Shown here one piece after another: positions 18,131 to 27,503 of a DNA stretch of 64,000 nucleotides. Every line of letters starts with the position of its first letter. The stretch's first letter is position 1. The translations under genes were made by a program, and so were the position numbers. The notes beneath the pieces were generated by a model. It was not told the origin of the DNA, did no database searches, and worked only from the letters and a program-made list of their open reading frames with translations. The stretch is from Desulfolutivibrio sulfodismutans DSM 3696 (lineage in GTDB: Bacteria; Desulfobacterota; Desulfovibrionia; Desulfovibrionales; Desulfovibrionaceae), in contig NZ_CP045504.1 in NCBI RefSeq assembly GCF_013376455.1, positions 2,501,001 through 2,565,000 of the forward strand, in the 5' to 3' direction.

Positions 18131-19135
18131 ATGCGCTATATCGTCGCCCTCTTTCTGGTCTTTTTCACGTCCTGCCCCGTGTTCGCAGGCGCGACCCTGG
18201 ACCGGGTGAATCGGCTTGGCGTGGTGCGGTGCGGCGTTGCCGACTGGCTGCCGGGGTTCGCCCTACAAGATGAAAACGGCGTCTGGTCGGGCATGGACGT
18301 GGATTTCTGCCGGGCCATGGCCGCCGCCGCGCTCGCGGACCCGGACAAGGTCTCCTTTCTCCCCCTGACCTCGCGGGCCCGGTTCACGGCGCTTTTAAGC
18401 AAGGAGGTCGATCTTCTGGCCCGGAACACCACCTGGACCATCGGCCGATCCGCAGCGTTCGGGGTCTTTTTCGTGGGGCCGATCTTTTTCACCAGCCAGG
18501 CCTTCATGGTGCGCGCTTCGGACGCAGCCGCAGGCCTCGCCGCCCTCAACGGCGCCAGGGTGGCGGTCATTCGAGGAGCCACTCACGAGAAAAACCTCGA
18601 GGACGTAGCGGAAAAAACCGGTTTGACCTTCGAGGCGGTCCCCTTCGATTCCTGGGAACAGGCCCTGACCGCCCTGGGCAGCGGCGACTGCCGCGGCGCG
18701 ACCGGCGACCGGATCACGCTCATGGTCGGCAGGCTGCGCGGCCCGGGCCGCCCCGACGACTACGTCATCCTGCCTGAGTACTATTCCAAAGAACCCATCT
18801 CGCCGGTGGTCCGTTTCGACGATCCGCAATGGGCCACCCTGGCCCAGGCCGTTCGGGCCATGCTCCTGGCCGCCGAGGAATACGGCCTGACCCAGGCCGC
18901 AGCTTCCCGGCCCGAGGCGCAAAGCCTCGACGCCCGGCTGCTCCTTGGACGCGCCGACGCCTTGTCGAAACAGCTTGGCGTGGCCCCGGGGTGGGCGGCC
19001 CGGGTCGTTTCGGCCGTCGGCAACTACGGGGAGGTCTTCGAGCGAAACCTCGGCGCGGGAAGCCCCTTCGGACTCCCCCGGGGCTTCAACCGGCAGTGGA
19101 AGGACGGCGGCCTCATGTGGGCCCAGCCTTTCTGA
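18131..19135 (+). CDS. Amino-acid ABC transporter substrate-binding protein (AapJ-like)
   Basis: The 334-residue periplasmic protein has a signal peptide (residues 1-19). The solute-binding family 3 layout includes LGVVRCGVADWLPGF, the SGMDVDFCRAMAAA block and the RNTTWTIGR block, which closely follow the general L-amino-acid-binding proteins AapJ/BztA. A strong AAGGAG precedes the ATG. No matching permease or ATPase is next to it, so it is an orphan that must work with a distant transporter or act as a sensor partner. It is divergent from the efflux adaptor gene. Confidence 0.87.
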   Translation: MRYIVALFLVFFTSCPVFAGATLDRVNRLGVVRCGVADWLPGFALQDENGVWSGMDVDFCRAMAAAALADPDKVSFLPLTSRARFTALLSKEVDLLARNTTWTIGRSAAFGVFFVGPIFFTSQAFMVRASDAAAGLAALNGARVAVIRGATHEKNLEDVAEKTGLTFEAVPFDSWEQALTALGSGDCRGATGDRITLMVGRLRGPGRPDDYVILPEYYSKEPISPVVRFDDPQWATLAQAVRAMLLAAEEYGLTQAAASRPEAQSLDARLLLGRADALSKQLGVAPGWAARVVSAVGNYGEVFERNLGAGSPFGLPRGFNRQWKDGGLMWAQPF

Positions 19136-19175
19136 ATGCAAGTCAACTGGCGCACGCCGCCACAAGGGACGGGCC

Positions 19176-20513
19176 ATGCCGGAGTATCACATCTACGCCA
19201 TCTGCGGGGTGTTCGGGGCGGTCATCCTGTGCATCGCGTTCAACCTCATGGACATGACCCTGGCCGCGCTCATCGGGCTGTGCCTGCTGACCCTGGCCGG
19301 GACCATCGCCAACACGGACGTGTTAAACGCCGTATTAGCCTCGGAGGGGGCCCTGTCTCTGCTCTTCGGCGGCATGGTGGTGGCCCGGGTTCTGGCGCCC
19401 ACAGGCATCTTCGAGCATGTGGGCACGCGGTTCCTGATCCAGACCCGGGGCAGCGGCAAACGGTTCCTGCTTCTGCTCACCGGGCTGGTGGCCGTGGTCT
19501 GCGCCATCCTGCCCAACGCCACGGCGGTGATCCTTATCGCTCCCATTCTCATCCGGGTCTGCGAGGAACTCGACGTGGATTTCGTGGGGCCCATGATCCT
19601 GACGGCCATGCTCAGCAACGCCGCCGGGCTTTTGACCCTGGTGGGCGACCCGGCCACGTTCCTGGTGGGTCAGGCCATGGGCCTCAGTTTTGTGGGCTAC
19701 CTGCGCACCGTGAGCCTGGGGGGCGCGTTGGCCATTTTGGTGATCATCCCGCTCATGCCGCTCCTTTTTCCAACGGTCTGGAAAAGTCGGCGGTCCCTGC
19801 CCGCCGGTCTCGCGCCTCCCCCCATCAAGCGAAAGGGATTCTGCGCCTTCTCCCTGGCCGCCCTGGCGGTCATGGTGGTTCTTTTCCTCATCGGCGAGGC
19901 TATGCCCCACCCCGTTTTGCCGCCCTCGGCGGCCATCATCGGGGCCAGCTTGGCCCTTCTGGCCATCCATACCCTCAAAATCGAACCGGTGGAGGCGGTC
20001 CTGCGGGACATCGACTGGAAGACCCTGCTCTTTATCTTCTGCATGATGTGCTATGTGGAGATATTCACCAAGACCGGGCTCATGAGCGGGCTGTCCCGGG
20101 CCCTGTACGCCGGAATCGGGGACGACATCCTCCTGGCCGCCTTTGCCCTGCTTGGCGCGGTGGGGCTGGTGTCGGGCTATCTGGCCAACATCCCGGTGGT
20201 GGCGGCCTCGATCCTGATGGTCAAGGGCTATCTGGTGCTGCTCCAGCTCGCGCCCGAAGAGGCGCTTGGGGCGGGATTCACCGACTGGCCCCAGGCGGCC
20301 TTCCCGGTCTTCGTGGCCATGATGTTCGGCGGAACACTCGGCGGCAACGCCACGCTTATCGGCGCCTCGTCCAACCTCGTCGCCGTGGGGGTCTGCGCCG
20401 CCCATGGCCGTCCGGTGCGCTTCGGCGCGTTTTTGCGCTACGGCGTGCCGGTCACCCTGTGCCAGTTGGCCGTGGCGGCTGTCTATGTCTGGGCGTTGAC
20501 GAAAATCGGTTGA
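19176..20513 (+). CDS. Ion-transporter-superfamily permease (ArsB/NhaD/SLC13-like)
   Basis: The 445-residue protein has about ten to twelve membrane segments and a duplicated layout. It contains NATAVILIAPI at about residue 113 and, in the second half, TLGGNATLIGASSNL at about residue 390. Such NAT/GNATLIGASSN re-entrant motifs are typical of ArsB, NhaD and citrate/dicarboxylate carriers. Substrate could be a cation, an oxyanion or an organic anion. I chose the ATG at 19176 because AAGGGA lies before it; the frame is open back to 18945 inside the preceding gene. The gap to the binding-protein gene is 40 bases, so they may share a transcript. Confidence 0.85.
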   Translation: MPEYHIYAICGVFGAVILCIAFNLMDMTLAALIGLCLLTLAGTIANTDVLNAVLASEGALSLLFGGMVVARVLAPTGIFEHVGTRFLIQTRGSGKRFLLLLTGLVAVVCAILPNATAVILIAPILIRVCEELDVDFVGPMILTAMLSNAAGLLTLVGDPATFLVGQAMGLSFVGYLRTVSLGGALAILVIIPLMPLLFPTVWKSRRSLPAGLAPPPIKRKGFCAFSLAALAVMVVLFLIGEAMPHPVLPPSAAIIGASLALLAIHTLKIEPVEAVLRDIDWKTLLFIFCMMCYVEIFTKTGLMSGLSRALYAGIGDDILLAAFALLGAVGLVSGYLANIPVVAASILMVKGYLVLLQLAPEEALGAGFTDWPQAAFPVFVAMMFGGTLGGNATLIGASSNLVAVGVCAAHGRPVRFGAFLRYGVPVTLCQLAVAAVYVWALTKIG

Positions 20514-20628
20514 GACAAGGGTGGGCGTTACGCCTGGTTCCGGGCTGGCGGGATCAGGGGGCCGGACCTGCGGGCCGTCCACCGCCTGCGGCGCGGTCCA
20601 CCGCTCCCAGGCATGCGGCCTCCACCCG

Positions 20629-21657
20629 TCACCTACCGGAGGCCGCCCTGGAGGCAAGGGGCGGCACGCCCGGCAGACCCTCCCTGATCCGGGCCGAAAA
20701 ATCGTCACCATTTCCGGCCGAGGCGGCCTTGCCGTTCACATGGCCCGCAGCCCGAAGGGCCTCGAAGGGCAGGGTGTCGTCGAGTGCCCCCATCTCGTAG
20801 GCGTAGCGAGGCGCATAGCCTGAGAGCAGGATCTTCCAATTGTAGCGGGCCTTGCCGCCGAAGGCCCGCAGATGCTGCACCACGTTGGTGGTGCAGTTCG
20901 TTGTCAGCGTGTTGTAAAACTCGGGCGTCTCGTGCAGCCGGTTTATCTCCTTCATATATTCCATGAAAAACAGGCGGGCGTTCTCCGGCGTCATGCGCGT
21001 CCTGTAGATGTACACGTCTTCCGGAGGGTTGCGGTACCCGGTGCGCAGGCGGATCAGATCCCGTTCGTCGGCGACCACATAGGTCAGTTCGTACTGCTTG
21101 AAAAAGCCCCTGATCGACGAATAGTCCTCGCCAACCTCCTTGCGCGTTTCAATGGACAGGCACAGATAGTCCCTGCCCCCGAAGCCGAAGCTCACCATGA
21201 CGTGGGCGATGGCGTCGCCCATCCAGTAGACCGCGATCAGGTCCACGGAATCGAGCGTCGTGAGGTCGAACGTCCTGTCGTAGTAGCCCGGTTGGTAGTC
21301 GGTCTCGGTCGTGTAGGCGAAATTGCGGATGTTATGCACGGTGACCATGTCGCCTTGCACCTGGGCGAAGGGAAGCACGGCCACGTCGCGCTGCCAGTCG
21401 CGGACGCCGGAGGCGGGGATGGCGGCCCACCACAGGACAAAGCCCGCCAGCGCGGCCGCAAAGACGGCATAGGCCACGGCCCGCCGCCGGATGCCCGCAA
21501 AAATCAGGACCGCCGCCAGGACGATGCCCGCCGCCAGGGCCGTTCTCCCGGTCTGGCCGGGGATGTCCGACCAGTAGGCGGCCAGGCTGGCCCAGACGGT
21601 CGCCAGGACCGCCCCGGCGGCGGCCGCGATCCGCGAAAGCGCCCGCAGCGCCTTCAC
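20629..21657 (-). CDS. DUF4105-like membrane protein
   Basis: The 342-residue protein has three hydrophobic segments in the first 95 residues, followed by a periplasmic domain. That domain includes NIRNFAYTT, a FGFGGRDYLCLSIETR block and the conserved NCTTNVV block (about residue 265). These match the DUF4105 family, whose Lnb-type members have been linked to lipoprotein N-acylation. The GTG start at 21657 overlaps the stop of the upstream lipase-like gene (GTGA), so the two should be translated together. The catalytic role here is inferred by family resemblance only. Confidence 0.78.
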   Translation of the reverse strand: MKALRALSRIAAAAGAVLATVWASLAAYWSDIPGQTGRTALAAGIVLAAVLIFAGIRRRAVAYAVFAAALAGFVLWWAAIPASGVRDWQRDVAVLPFAQVQGDMVTVHNIRNFAYTTETDYQPGYYDRTFDLTTLDSVDLIAVYWMGDAIAHVMVSFGFGGRDYLCLSIETRKEVGEDYSSIRGFFKQYELTYVVADERDLIRLRTGYRNPPEDVYIYRTRMTPENARLFFMEYMKEINRLHETPEFYNTLTTNCTTNVVQHLRAFGGKARYNWKILLSGYAPRYAYEMGALDDTLPFEALRAAGHVNGKAASAGNGDDFSARIREGLPGVPPLASRAASGR

Positions 21658-23606
21658 TGGCCCCCCGCCACGGTCTTCCCGCCGCTGCCGGAGGCCTCCC
21701 CGAGATGCTCCAACAGGATGCGCCGCACCTCTCGGATGGCCAGGGGGTGCTCCTGGGCGTTGTGGCCGGAATGCACCACCAGCTCCGACGCGGCCCCGTC
21801 CAGGTGGGAGCTCGTATAGGGCACGACGCCGTCCGTGCCGCCGGGCTTGGCCACACGGTCGTTGCCGATGATGGAATGGTAGGGAACCTGGATTTCGGTC
21901 TCCACCAGGTACTTGAGCACAGGGTTGCTCGGCGCCAGGGAATCGATCCCCGTGGGCAGGGAATCCAGGCTGTGCAGGGCCTGCGAGGCATGGGGCGAGC
22001 GTTTATTCGCCAAATGGGCGAACACGCCCGCCGTCGATTTGACGAGGGTGGCGGGCAGGGTCACCAGGGCCCGGCCGATGCGGCCGATGGTGCCCACGGC
22101 CATCCCGGCCCCACGGTGCGGCGTGGCGATGAACACCACCCGCGACACTGCGGGCTGCGGCTCGAAAAAAAACAGCCTGGACAAAAACGCCCTCTCGTCC
22201 GGCGTGATGTCCATGTCCGTAATGCCGACATCGGAGAACATGTCCCACAGGTGCGTGCCGCTGGACTGCACCATGGTCTTTGTCAAAAGCCCCCCCATGC
22301 TGTGCGACACAATGACCATCTTGTTGAACTGGGCGTCCCTGCCCTCGGGGTCGAAGGCCGTTCGCACCTGGGCGATGGAATCGCGCAGGGTCGCGGCCGA
22401 ATACAGCACGGGATTGCCCGTCGGATACTTGAAAAACCAGAACTGGTAGCGGCGGCGCAGGACCGGATCGCCCATGAGGCCGTTGAGCATGTTCAACCAG
22501 GTGCGGGGGGAGGACATGAGCCCGTGCACGAAGATCACCGGAATCTTGTCCGGCTGGTAGGGCTGCAACATGTACAGGCCCTGCTGCGGGGCCGTGGCCT
22601 CGGGGTCCATAAGGCCCGTGATTCCCTGCGGCGAGGGGGCGTTGGCGATCATGTAGGCCAGGGGCGTGGTGAGGTCGATCTCCAGGGGCACGGAGACGTC
22701 GCCCAACCGGATGGAGTCGGTTTTCATGGGGTCGTACAACTCAAAATCGGCCGTGAAGGTGTTGCCGCCCTCCGGTTCCGGCTTGATGCGCAAAAACGCG
22801 GTGGCCGCGTAGGTCTGCTCGATGGTCGGAAGGAACTTGTCCTCGGGCCGGGCCGTATCCCGTTCCTGCTGCTTCCGGATCAGGGCCATGGGAACCCCGA
22901 GCCCCGGATTCACATTGTATGTCTCAAGCCCCCCCACCTCGTATTCATAGGCCAGTTTGAATCCGGCGAACTCCTCGGGGTTCCAGGACAACTCGGAGTG
23001 TCGCCGGTCGAGTTCGATCTGCCCGACCAGGAGCCTGAGCTTGCGGCCGTGTTCATACCGCAGGCCGCTTTCCCTGGCGTACAGAAGATATCTGGCCAGG
23101 GAGGTGTTGTAGAATTGGGCGGCCAGGCGCGAATACGGGTGGTACAGATTGCCTTGCGGGTTGTCTTTGAGGTTCAGGAGGTACAGGTAGGCATAGAGGG
23201 CGCAGGAAAGATGCCTGACGGCGGCGTCTTCCGGGACGGCCTTGTTCCGTTCGGCCTCCAGGCGGCAGATCTCCATGAGCGCAAAAAGCGTATCCCCGGA
23301 GGGGTCGTCGCGGTATTGCGCGTCGAGCATGGTGATGAGTCCGAGGGGGTCGCTTTTCCAATAGTCTTCCAGATCCCGCTGCTTGAGGAAGGCGATGGTG
23401 CGTTCGCTGGGCCTGCTGGAAGAAAGCGCACTGCGGTCAAACGACTCCATCCGCTTGCCGGGGTCCACCCGTTTGACCGTAATGCCTGCGCACCCTGCGG
23501 CCAGGGCGGCGACAAGCACCATGGCAAGGAAGGCCCCCATATGCCGGGACACGGCATCGCTGCGGAGGCTCCGTGCGAGATGAACGCAAACCGATTGCAT
23601 ATCCAT
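21654..23606 (-). CDS. Lipoprotein with alpha/beta-hydrolase (lipase/PGAP1-like) domain
   Basis: The product has 650 residues. A signal sequence ends in the lipobox LAAGC near residue 39, so it should be anchored to a membrane. The middle part is uncharacterised. From about residue 350 an alpha/beta-hydrolase fold is visible, with KIPVIFVHGLMSSPRTW and the nucleophile elbow VSHSMGG (serine about residue 432). A late GHNAQEHP block is a candidate for the catalytic histidine. It overlaps the DUF4105-like gene by four bases. This suggests a joint envelope-lipid or lipoprotein function. Substrate is unknown; a phospholipase or esterase is likely. Confidence 0.82.
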   Translation of the reverse strand: MDMQSVCVHLARSLRSDAVSRHMGAFLAMVLVAALAAGCAGITVKRVDPGKRMESFDRSALSSSRPSERTIAFLKQRDLEDYWKSDPLGLITMLDAQYRDDPSGDTLFALMEICRLEAERNKAVPEDAAVRHLSCALYAYLYLLNLKDNPQGNLYHPYSRLAAQFYNTSLARYLLYARESGLRYEHGRKLRLLVGQIELDRRHSELSWNPEEFAGFKLAYEYEVGGLETYNVNPGLGVPMALIRKQQERDTARPEDKFLPTIEQTYAATAFLRIKPEPEGGNTFTADFELYDPMKTDSIRLGDVSVPLEIDLTTPLAYMIANAPSPQGITGLMDPEATAPQQGLYMLQPYQPDKIPVIFVHGLMSSPRTWLNMLNGLMGDPVLRRRYQFWFFKYPTGNPVLYSAATLRDSIAQVRTAFDPEGRDAQFNKMVIVSHSMGGLLTKTMVQSSGTHLWDMFSDVGITDMDITPDERAFLSRLFFFEPQPAVSRVVFIATPHRGAGMAVGTIGRIGRALVTLPATLVKSTAGVFAHLANKRSPHASQALHSLDSLPTGIDSLAPSNPVLKYLVETEIQVPYHSIIGNDRVAKPGGTDGVVPYTSSHLDGAASELVVHSGHNAQEHPLAIREVRRILLEHLGEASGSGGKTVAGGQ

Positions 23607-23673
23607 GTTCCCCCGCTTTTGCTCCTTCTCGTTGCCGATCCTTTAACACACCAGTCTTTCCCGGAAAAGGGGT

Positions 23674-24081
23674 TTACATCACGTTTCCGTCCAGTATCTT
23701 TGCCGCCCGCAGTTCCTGCAGGAGCTCGTCCTCGGTGAAGGGTTTCTTGATAAAGCACTTGGCCCTGTTTTTATACAGGGAAATGTTGATGTTATCCAAA
23801 TCGGCATGGGCCGAGACCATGACCAGGTTGAATCGCTGCCTCTCCGGGATGCGGCTCTTTTCCTCGGCCTCATGGAACAGCTCCACGATGTCATGGCCTT
23901 TGAATCCCGGCATCTCGATGTCCATGAACACCGTATGAAACGGTTCCCGCCGAAGATGCTGGGTGAACAGCTTCAAGGCCTCGGCAGTGCTGGTGGCGGA
24001 AAAGCACCGGGCATACCGGGCCAGGTAGAATGTCAGGATATGGCACATGGCCAGGTCGTCGTCGACAATCAGAAACTTCAT
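23674..24081 (-). CDS. Single-domain response regulator (receiver only)
   Basis: This 135-residue CheY-like receiver has the acidic pair in FLIVDDD, the phosphorylatable aspartate in VFMDIEMPG (about residue 54), and the conserved lysine in CFIKKPF (about residue 112). It has no output domain. AAGGAGG precedes the ATG at 24081. It lies 44 bases downstream of a hybrid kinase that ends in an HPt domain, so it is the likely terminal phosphate acceptor of that phosphorelay. Confidence 0.88.
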   Translation of the reverse strand: MKFLIVDDDLAMCHILTFYLARYARCFSATSTAEALKLFTQHLRREPFHTVFMDIEMPGFKGHDIVELFHEAEEKSRIPERQRFNLVMVSAHADLDNINISLYKNRAKCFIKKPFTEDELLQELRAAKILDGNVM

Positions 24082-24125
24082 GGCCCCTCCTTTCTCGATG
24101 GCTCCGGCTCCCTCGCAAACCGACC

Positions 24126-27100
24126 TCATCCCGGCCGGTATTCGATCTTCACCTGCCCCCGGGCCTGGCACAATTTTTCCAGGGAGACCCGGGCGCCCGC
24201 CATGTCCATTTCCCGCGCCGCAGTTTCCAGGTCAAGGCTTAAGGCCGACAGGCCGGACAGGCCGTAGGTGGCGGCCGTCCCCTTGATCGTATGCCCGATG
24301 CGGCGCAGGCCGTCCCAGTCCCGAGCCCCGAACCTGGCCCGGGCCTCGTCCAACTGCCTGTCCACTGACTGAAAGAACACGGGCAGCAGGGGCTTGAGCA
24401 CCTCGGGAACATGCTCCACGAGCCCCGGCCCGGCCTCGGCCGGGGGGACGGGCGGCCTTTCGCCCGGCGCGTCTGGCGCGCCCGGCACGTCGGCCGCGCC
24501 CGGCACGTCGGTCGCGTCGGGCAAAACCGGGACGGCCTTAAGCCCGAGCTCCGCAAAAAGGTCGCGCCGCGTCAGCGGTTTGGCTAAAAATCCGTCGCAC
24601 CCGGCAGCCAGGCATCTAGCCCGGAACTCGGGCAGGGCGTGGGCCGTCAAGGCCTGGATGCGCGACCGCGGGCGGCCCGTCTCGCGCTCCAGGGCCCGGA
24701 TCGCCCGGGTGGCCTCAAGGCCGCCCATCCCGGGCATCTCGATATCCATGAGCACCACATCGAAGGGTTGCGCCCGAAACAGGGCCACGGCCTCCTCGCC
24801 CGTTGCGGCAAAGGCCAGCGCCACGGGGGCGTCCTGCAGATACAGGCGCAACACTTCCTGGTTTGCAGCCACATCCTCGGCCACCAGAACCCGCACGGGC
24901 ATATGGCTGGTCAACGGCGCCCGGGGGTCGGCCGGGCTGGCTGCGGCCTCGGCTGGCGGCGGGCAGCAGGGCAGGGGCAGCTCGACAAAAAAGGTCGTAC
25001 CACGGCCCTCCTCGCTCTCAAGCCAGATCTTCCCGTCCATGGCCTGCACCAGCCTTTGCGAAATGGTCAGCCCGAGCCCCGAGCCGCCGTACCGGGTGTG
25101 AACCGTGGGATCGGCCTGGGTGAACTTGTCGAAAACCGCCTGCTGCCTGTCCTTGGCGATGCCCTCGCCCGTGTCCGTAACGCGAAACAGCACGCGGCCT
25201 GCGTCCTGGGCATCGGCCGACACGCTGATGCAGACGTCTCCGGAGGGGGTGAATTTGACCGCGTTGGAGGCCAGGTTCACGAGAATCTGTTTGATCCTGA
25301 TAACATCTCCCCGCCGCCAGCCCCACACCCCGGGGTCGAGCCGCACCTCGAAGACCAGGCCTTTTTTCTCGGCCGCCGGACGGACGATGGCGGCCACATC
25401 GCGCAGCATGTCGCCCAGCGCAAACGGCTCCAGATCAATGTCCAGTTTTCCCGACTCAATCTTGGAGAAATCGAGAATATCGCTGATGAGTTCCAGCAGT
25501 TGCCCGCCGGAGGCGGCCAGGTTGGAGACGTACCGCTTTTGGCGGGGGGCCAGGTCCGTTTCTCCGAGCAGCTCGGTCATGCCCAGGACGGTGTTTAAGG
25601 GCGTGCGAATCTCGTGGCTCATGTTGGCCAGAAAATCCGACTTGGCCCGGCTGGCCTCCTCTGCCTGCTCCTTGGCCGCAAGCAGCACTGTTTGGGCCTC
25701 GACACGATCCGTCACGTCGTTGATCATCCCTTCGAGATAGGCTGTGCTGCCGTCCGCCGCCGCCACCCCGGTGCCATGATCCTCCATCCAGCGCCACTGC
25801 CCGTCCTTGCGCCGGATGCGATATTCCAGCCGGTAGGGCGTGTTGGACGCCACCGCCTGGGCGGCCTGGGTGCGCACGCCCGCCACGTCGTCGGGATGTA
25901 GAAGGTCCAGGAAGCAGACAAAGCCTTCCAGGAAATCCTCCGCAGGATATCCCGTCAGGCGTCGCGCATACCCGTTGAGATAGAGCATGGTGAACTGGTC
26001 GTCGTTTTTCACGAGGTACACCATGCCGGGCATGCTCTCGGCCAGGGCCCGGAACTTTTCCTCGCTGCTGCGCAGGGAGTCGGTGGCCTCCTCCCGCTGG
26101 CGTATCTCCAGGGTGAGCCGCTCGTTGGCGCGCCGCAGGTTGCCCGTTCGCTCCGACACCCGGGCCTCCAACGTGAGTGCGGCGTTTTCCAGGGCCCGGA
26201 TGTGCATGGCCCGCTCCAGGACGAGTTGGCCCAGTTCCTCCAGGTGGCTTTCCAGCCGCCCCAAAAGCCCCCGGAAGGCGTCGCTCAACCGGCCGACCTC
26301 GTCGGTTCGCCCTTCCGAAAGCATGGCCAGGGTCTCGTGGCCGCGCTGATCCAGCACGAACTCCCGCTCGGGCAGCCCTGTGATCAGTTCCATAAGCTTG
26401 AGGACGGGCCGGGTGAACCGCCGCAGGAAGTACAGCAGGGTGGCGATGCTCAACAGAGCCGCCACCAGGATGATCTCCAGAAGCTCCCGGGTCAGGCCGG
26501 TGGCGGCGGCAGACAGATCCTCCTCCTTGAGGCTGTAGCAGATGTACCAGTCAAAGGGCTTGAAATATTGGGCAAAAACGATTTCCTGGCTTGGCGGCTC
26601 ATGATTTCCGGGGGGCGGCCAGGCAAAGGAAAACGGGACGCCGGGGGTTTGCGCGGCCGCCTTCAGGCGGGGTATGAGGCTCGCGGCCAGGGAACTGTCC
26701 AGCGGCCCCCGGGGAAGCGAGGGATGCATGAGGATTTCCCCGTCGCCGCGCACCAGAAAAAGAGAGCCCGAGCCCGGAAGGTCTGTCTCCTGCATGGTCC
26801 GGGTCACATCCCTGAGAATGGCCTCGCGTTTGGAGGCCACGATATCCTCCAGGCTGTCGATGGGTTCGGTCCTGGCGATAACCCATCCCCAGGCCGGGAA
26901 GGCGGAAGAGATGGCCAATTGCTTGCGCGTGGGCCCGCCGGGGGAGGTCGGCCAGGAAATGACCGCATAATTCTCACGGGCGTTGTCCAGCCGCTCGATC
27001 ATGCTGGCAAAGGCATCCCCGCCACGGATGTTGCGAAATCCCGTCAGCGGCTTGCCGATCATGGCCCGGTCGGCCTGGGACAAACTGACCGCGTCCTTGT

Positions 27101-27479
27101 CGAAGACGATGACATCCCGCTGGGGCGTTCTGTGGCTGTCGATCCACTCCAAGGCCTGACGCTTGGCGTGCTCCTCGGTGATCCTGCCTTCCTGGGACAT
27201 GCGCGACAGGACGTCGAGGCGGGCCAGGACCGTGGCGTTCTCCTGTTGCAGGAGTTCCCGGCGCTTGACGATGAACTCCACCTCGAAATCCACAAGCTGG
27301 CTGTATTGATTCTGAATGTTCTGGGCGACCAGACGCAGGATATTGACGGCTGAATTTTTTTGCGTCGCATAGCTGGTCTCGACGATGCTCCTCCAGGATG
27401 TGGCGGCGATCCCCGTCGCCATGACCGCGATGGTGGCGATGATCACAAAGATGATTTTCGCCGAGAATTTATGGAACAT
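24126..27479 (-). CDS. Membrane hybrid histidine kinase (sensor, HAMP, PAS, HisKA, HATPase, receiver, HPt)
   Basis: The 1117-residue protein has an N-terminal helix, then a large periplasmic sensor of about 310 residues that looks like two Cache-type units (FPAWGWVIA and FKPFDWYICY ends). A second membrane helix lies near residue 345. After it come a HAMP region, a coiled coil, a PAS/PAC pair (about 485-610), HisKA with MSHEIRTPLN (about 640), and HATPase with DTGEGI and GSGLGLTIS. A receiver with VVLMDIEMPG and an HPt with IGHTIKGTAATYG close the protein. A Pro/Ala/Asp-rich linker of short repeats separates receiver and HPt. It lies 24 bases after a periplasmic binding protein gene and before a lone receiver. 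Confidence 0.92.
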   Translation of the reverse strand: MFHKFSAKIIFVIIATIAVMATGIAATSWRSIVETSYATQKNSAVNILRLVAQNIQNQYSQLVDFEVEFIVKRRELLQQENATVLARLDVLSRMSQEGRITEEHAKRQALEWIDSHRTPQRDVIVFDKDAVSLSQADRAMIGKPLTGFRNIRGGDAFASMIERLDNARENYAVISWPTSPGGPTRKQLAISSAFPAWGWVIARTEPIDSLEDIVASKREAILRDVTRTMQETDLPGSGSLFLVRGDGEILMHPSLPRGPLDSSLAASLIPRLKAAAQTPGVPFSFAWPPPGNHEPPSQEIVFAQYFKPFDWYICYSLKEEDLSAAATGLTRELLEIILVAALLSIATLLYFLRRFTRPVLKLMELITGLPEREFVLDQRGHETLAMLSEGRTDEVGRLSDAFRGLLGRLESHLEELGQLVLERAMHIRALENAALTLEARVSERTGNLRRANERLTLEIRQREEATDSLRSSEEKFRALAESMPGMVYLVKNDDQFTMLYLNGYARRLTGYPAEDFLEGFVCFLDLLHPDDVAGVRTQAAQAVASNTPYRLEYRIRRKDGQWRWMEDHGTGVAAADGSTAYLEGMINDVTDRVEAQTVLLAAKEQAEEASRAKSDFLANMSHEIRTPLNTVLGMTELLGETDLAPRQKRYVSNLAASGGQLLELISDILDFSKIESGKLDIDLEPFALGDMLRDVAAIVRPAAEKKGLVFEVRLDPGVWGWRRGDVIRIKQILVNLASNAVKFTPSGDVCISVSADAQDAGRVLFRVTDTGEGIAKDRQQAVFDKFTQADPTVHTRYGGSGLGLTISQRLVQAMDGKIWLESEEGRGTTFFVELPLPCCPPPAEAAASPADPRAPLTSHMPVRVLVAEDVAANQEVLRLYLQDAPVALAFAATGEEAVALFRAQPFDVVLMDIEMPGMGGLEATRAIRALERETGRPRSRIQALTAHALPEFRARCLAAGCDGFLAKPLTRRDLFAELGLKAVPVLPDATDVPGAADVPGAPDAPGERPPVPPAEAGPGLVEHVPEVLKPLLPVFFQSVDRQLDEARARFGARDWDGLRRIGHTIKGTAATYGLSGLSALSLDLETAAREMDMAGARVSLEKLCQARGQVKIEYRPG

Positions 27480-27503
27480 GGTTTGCGCTGTGCCTTTGAC
27501 CGT

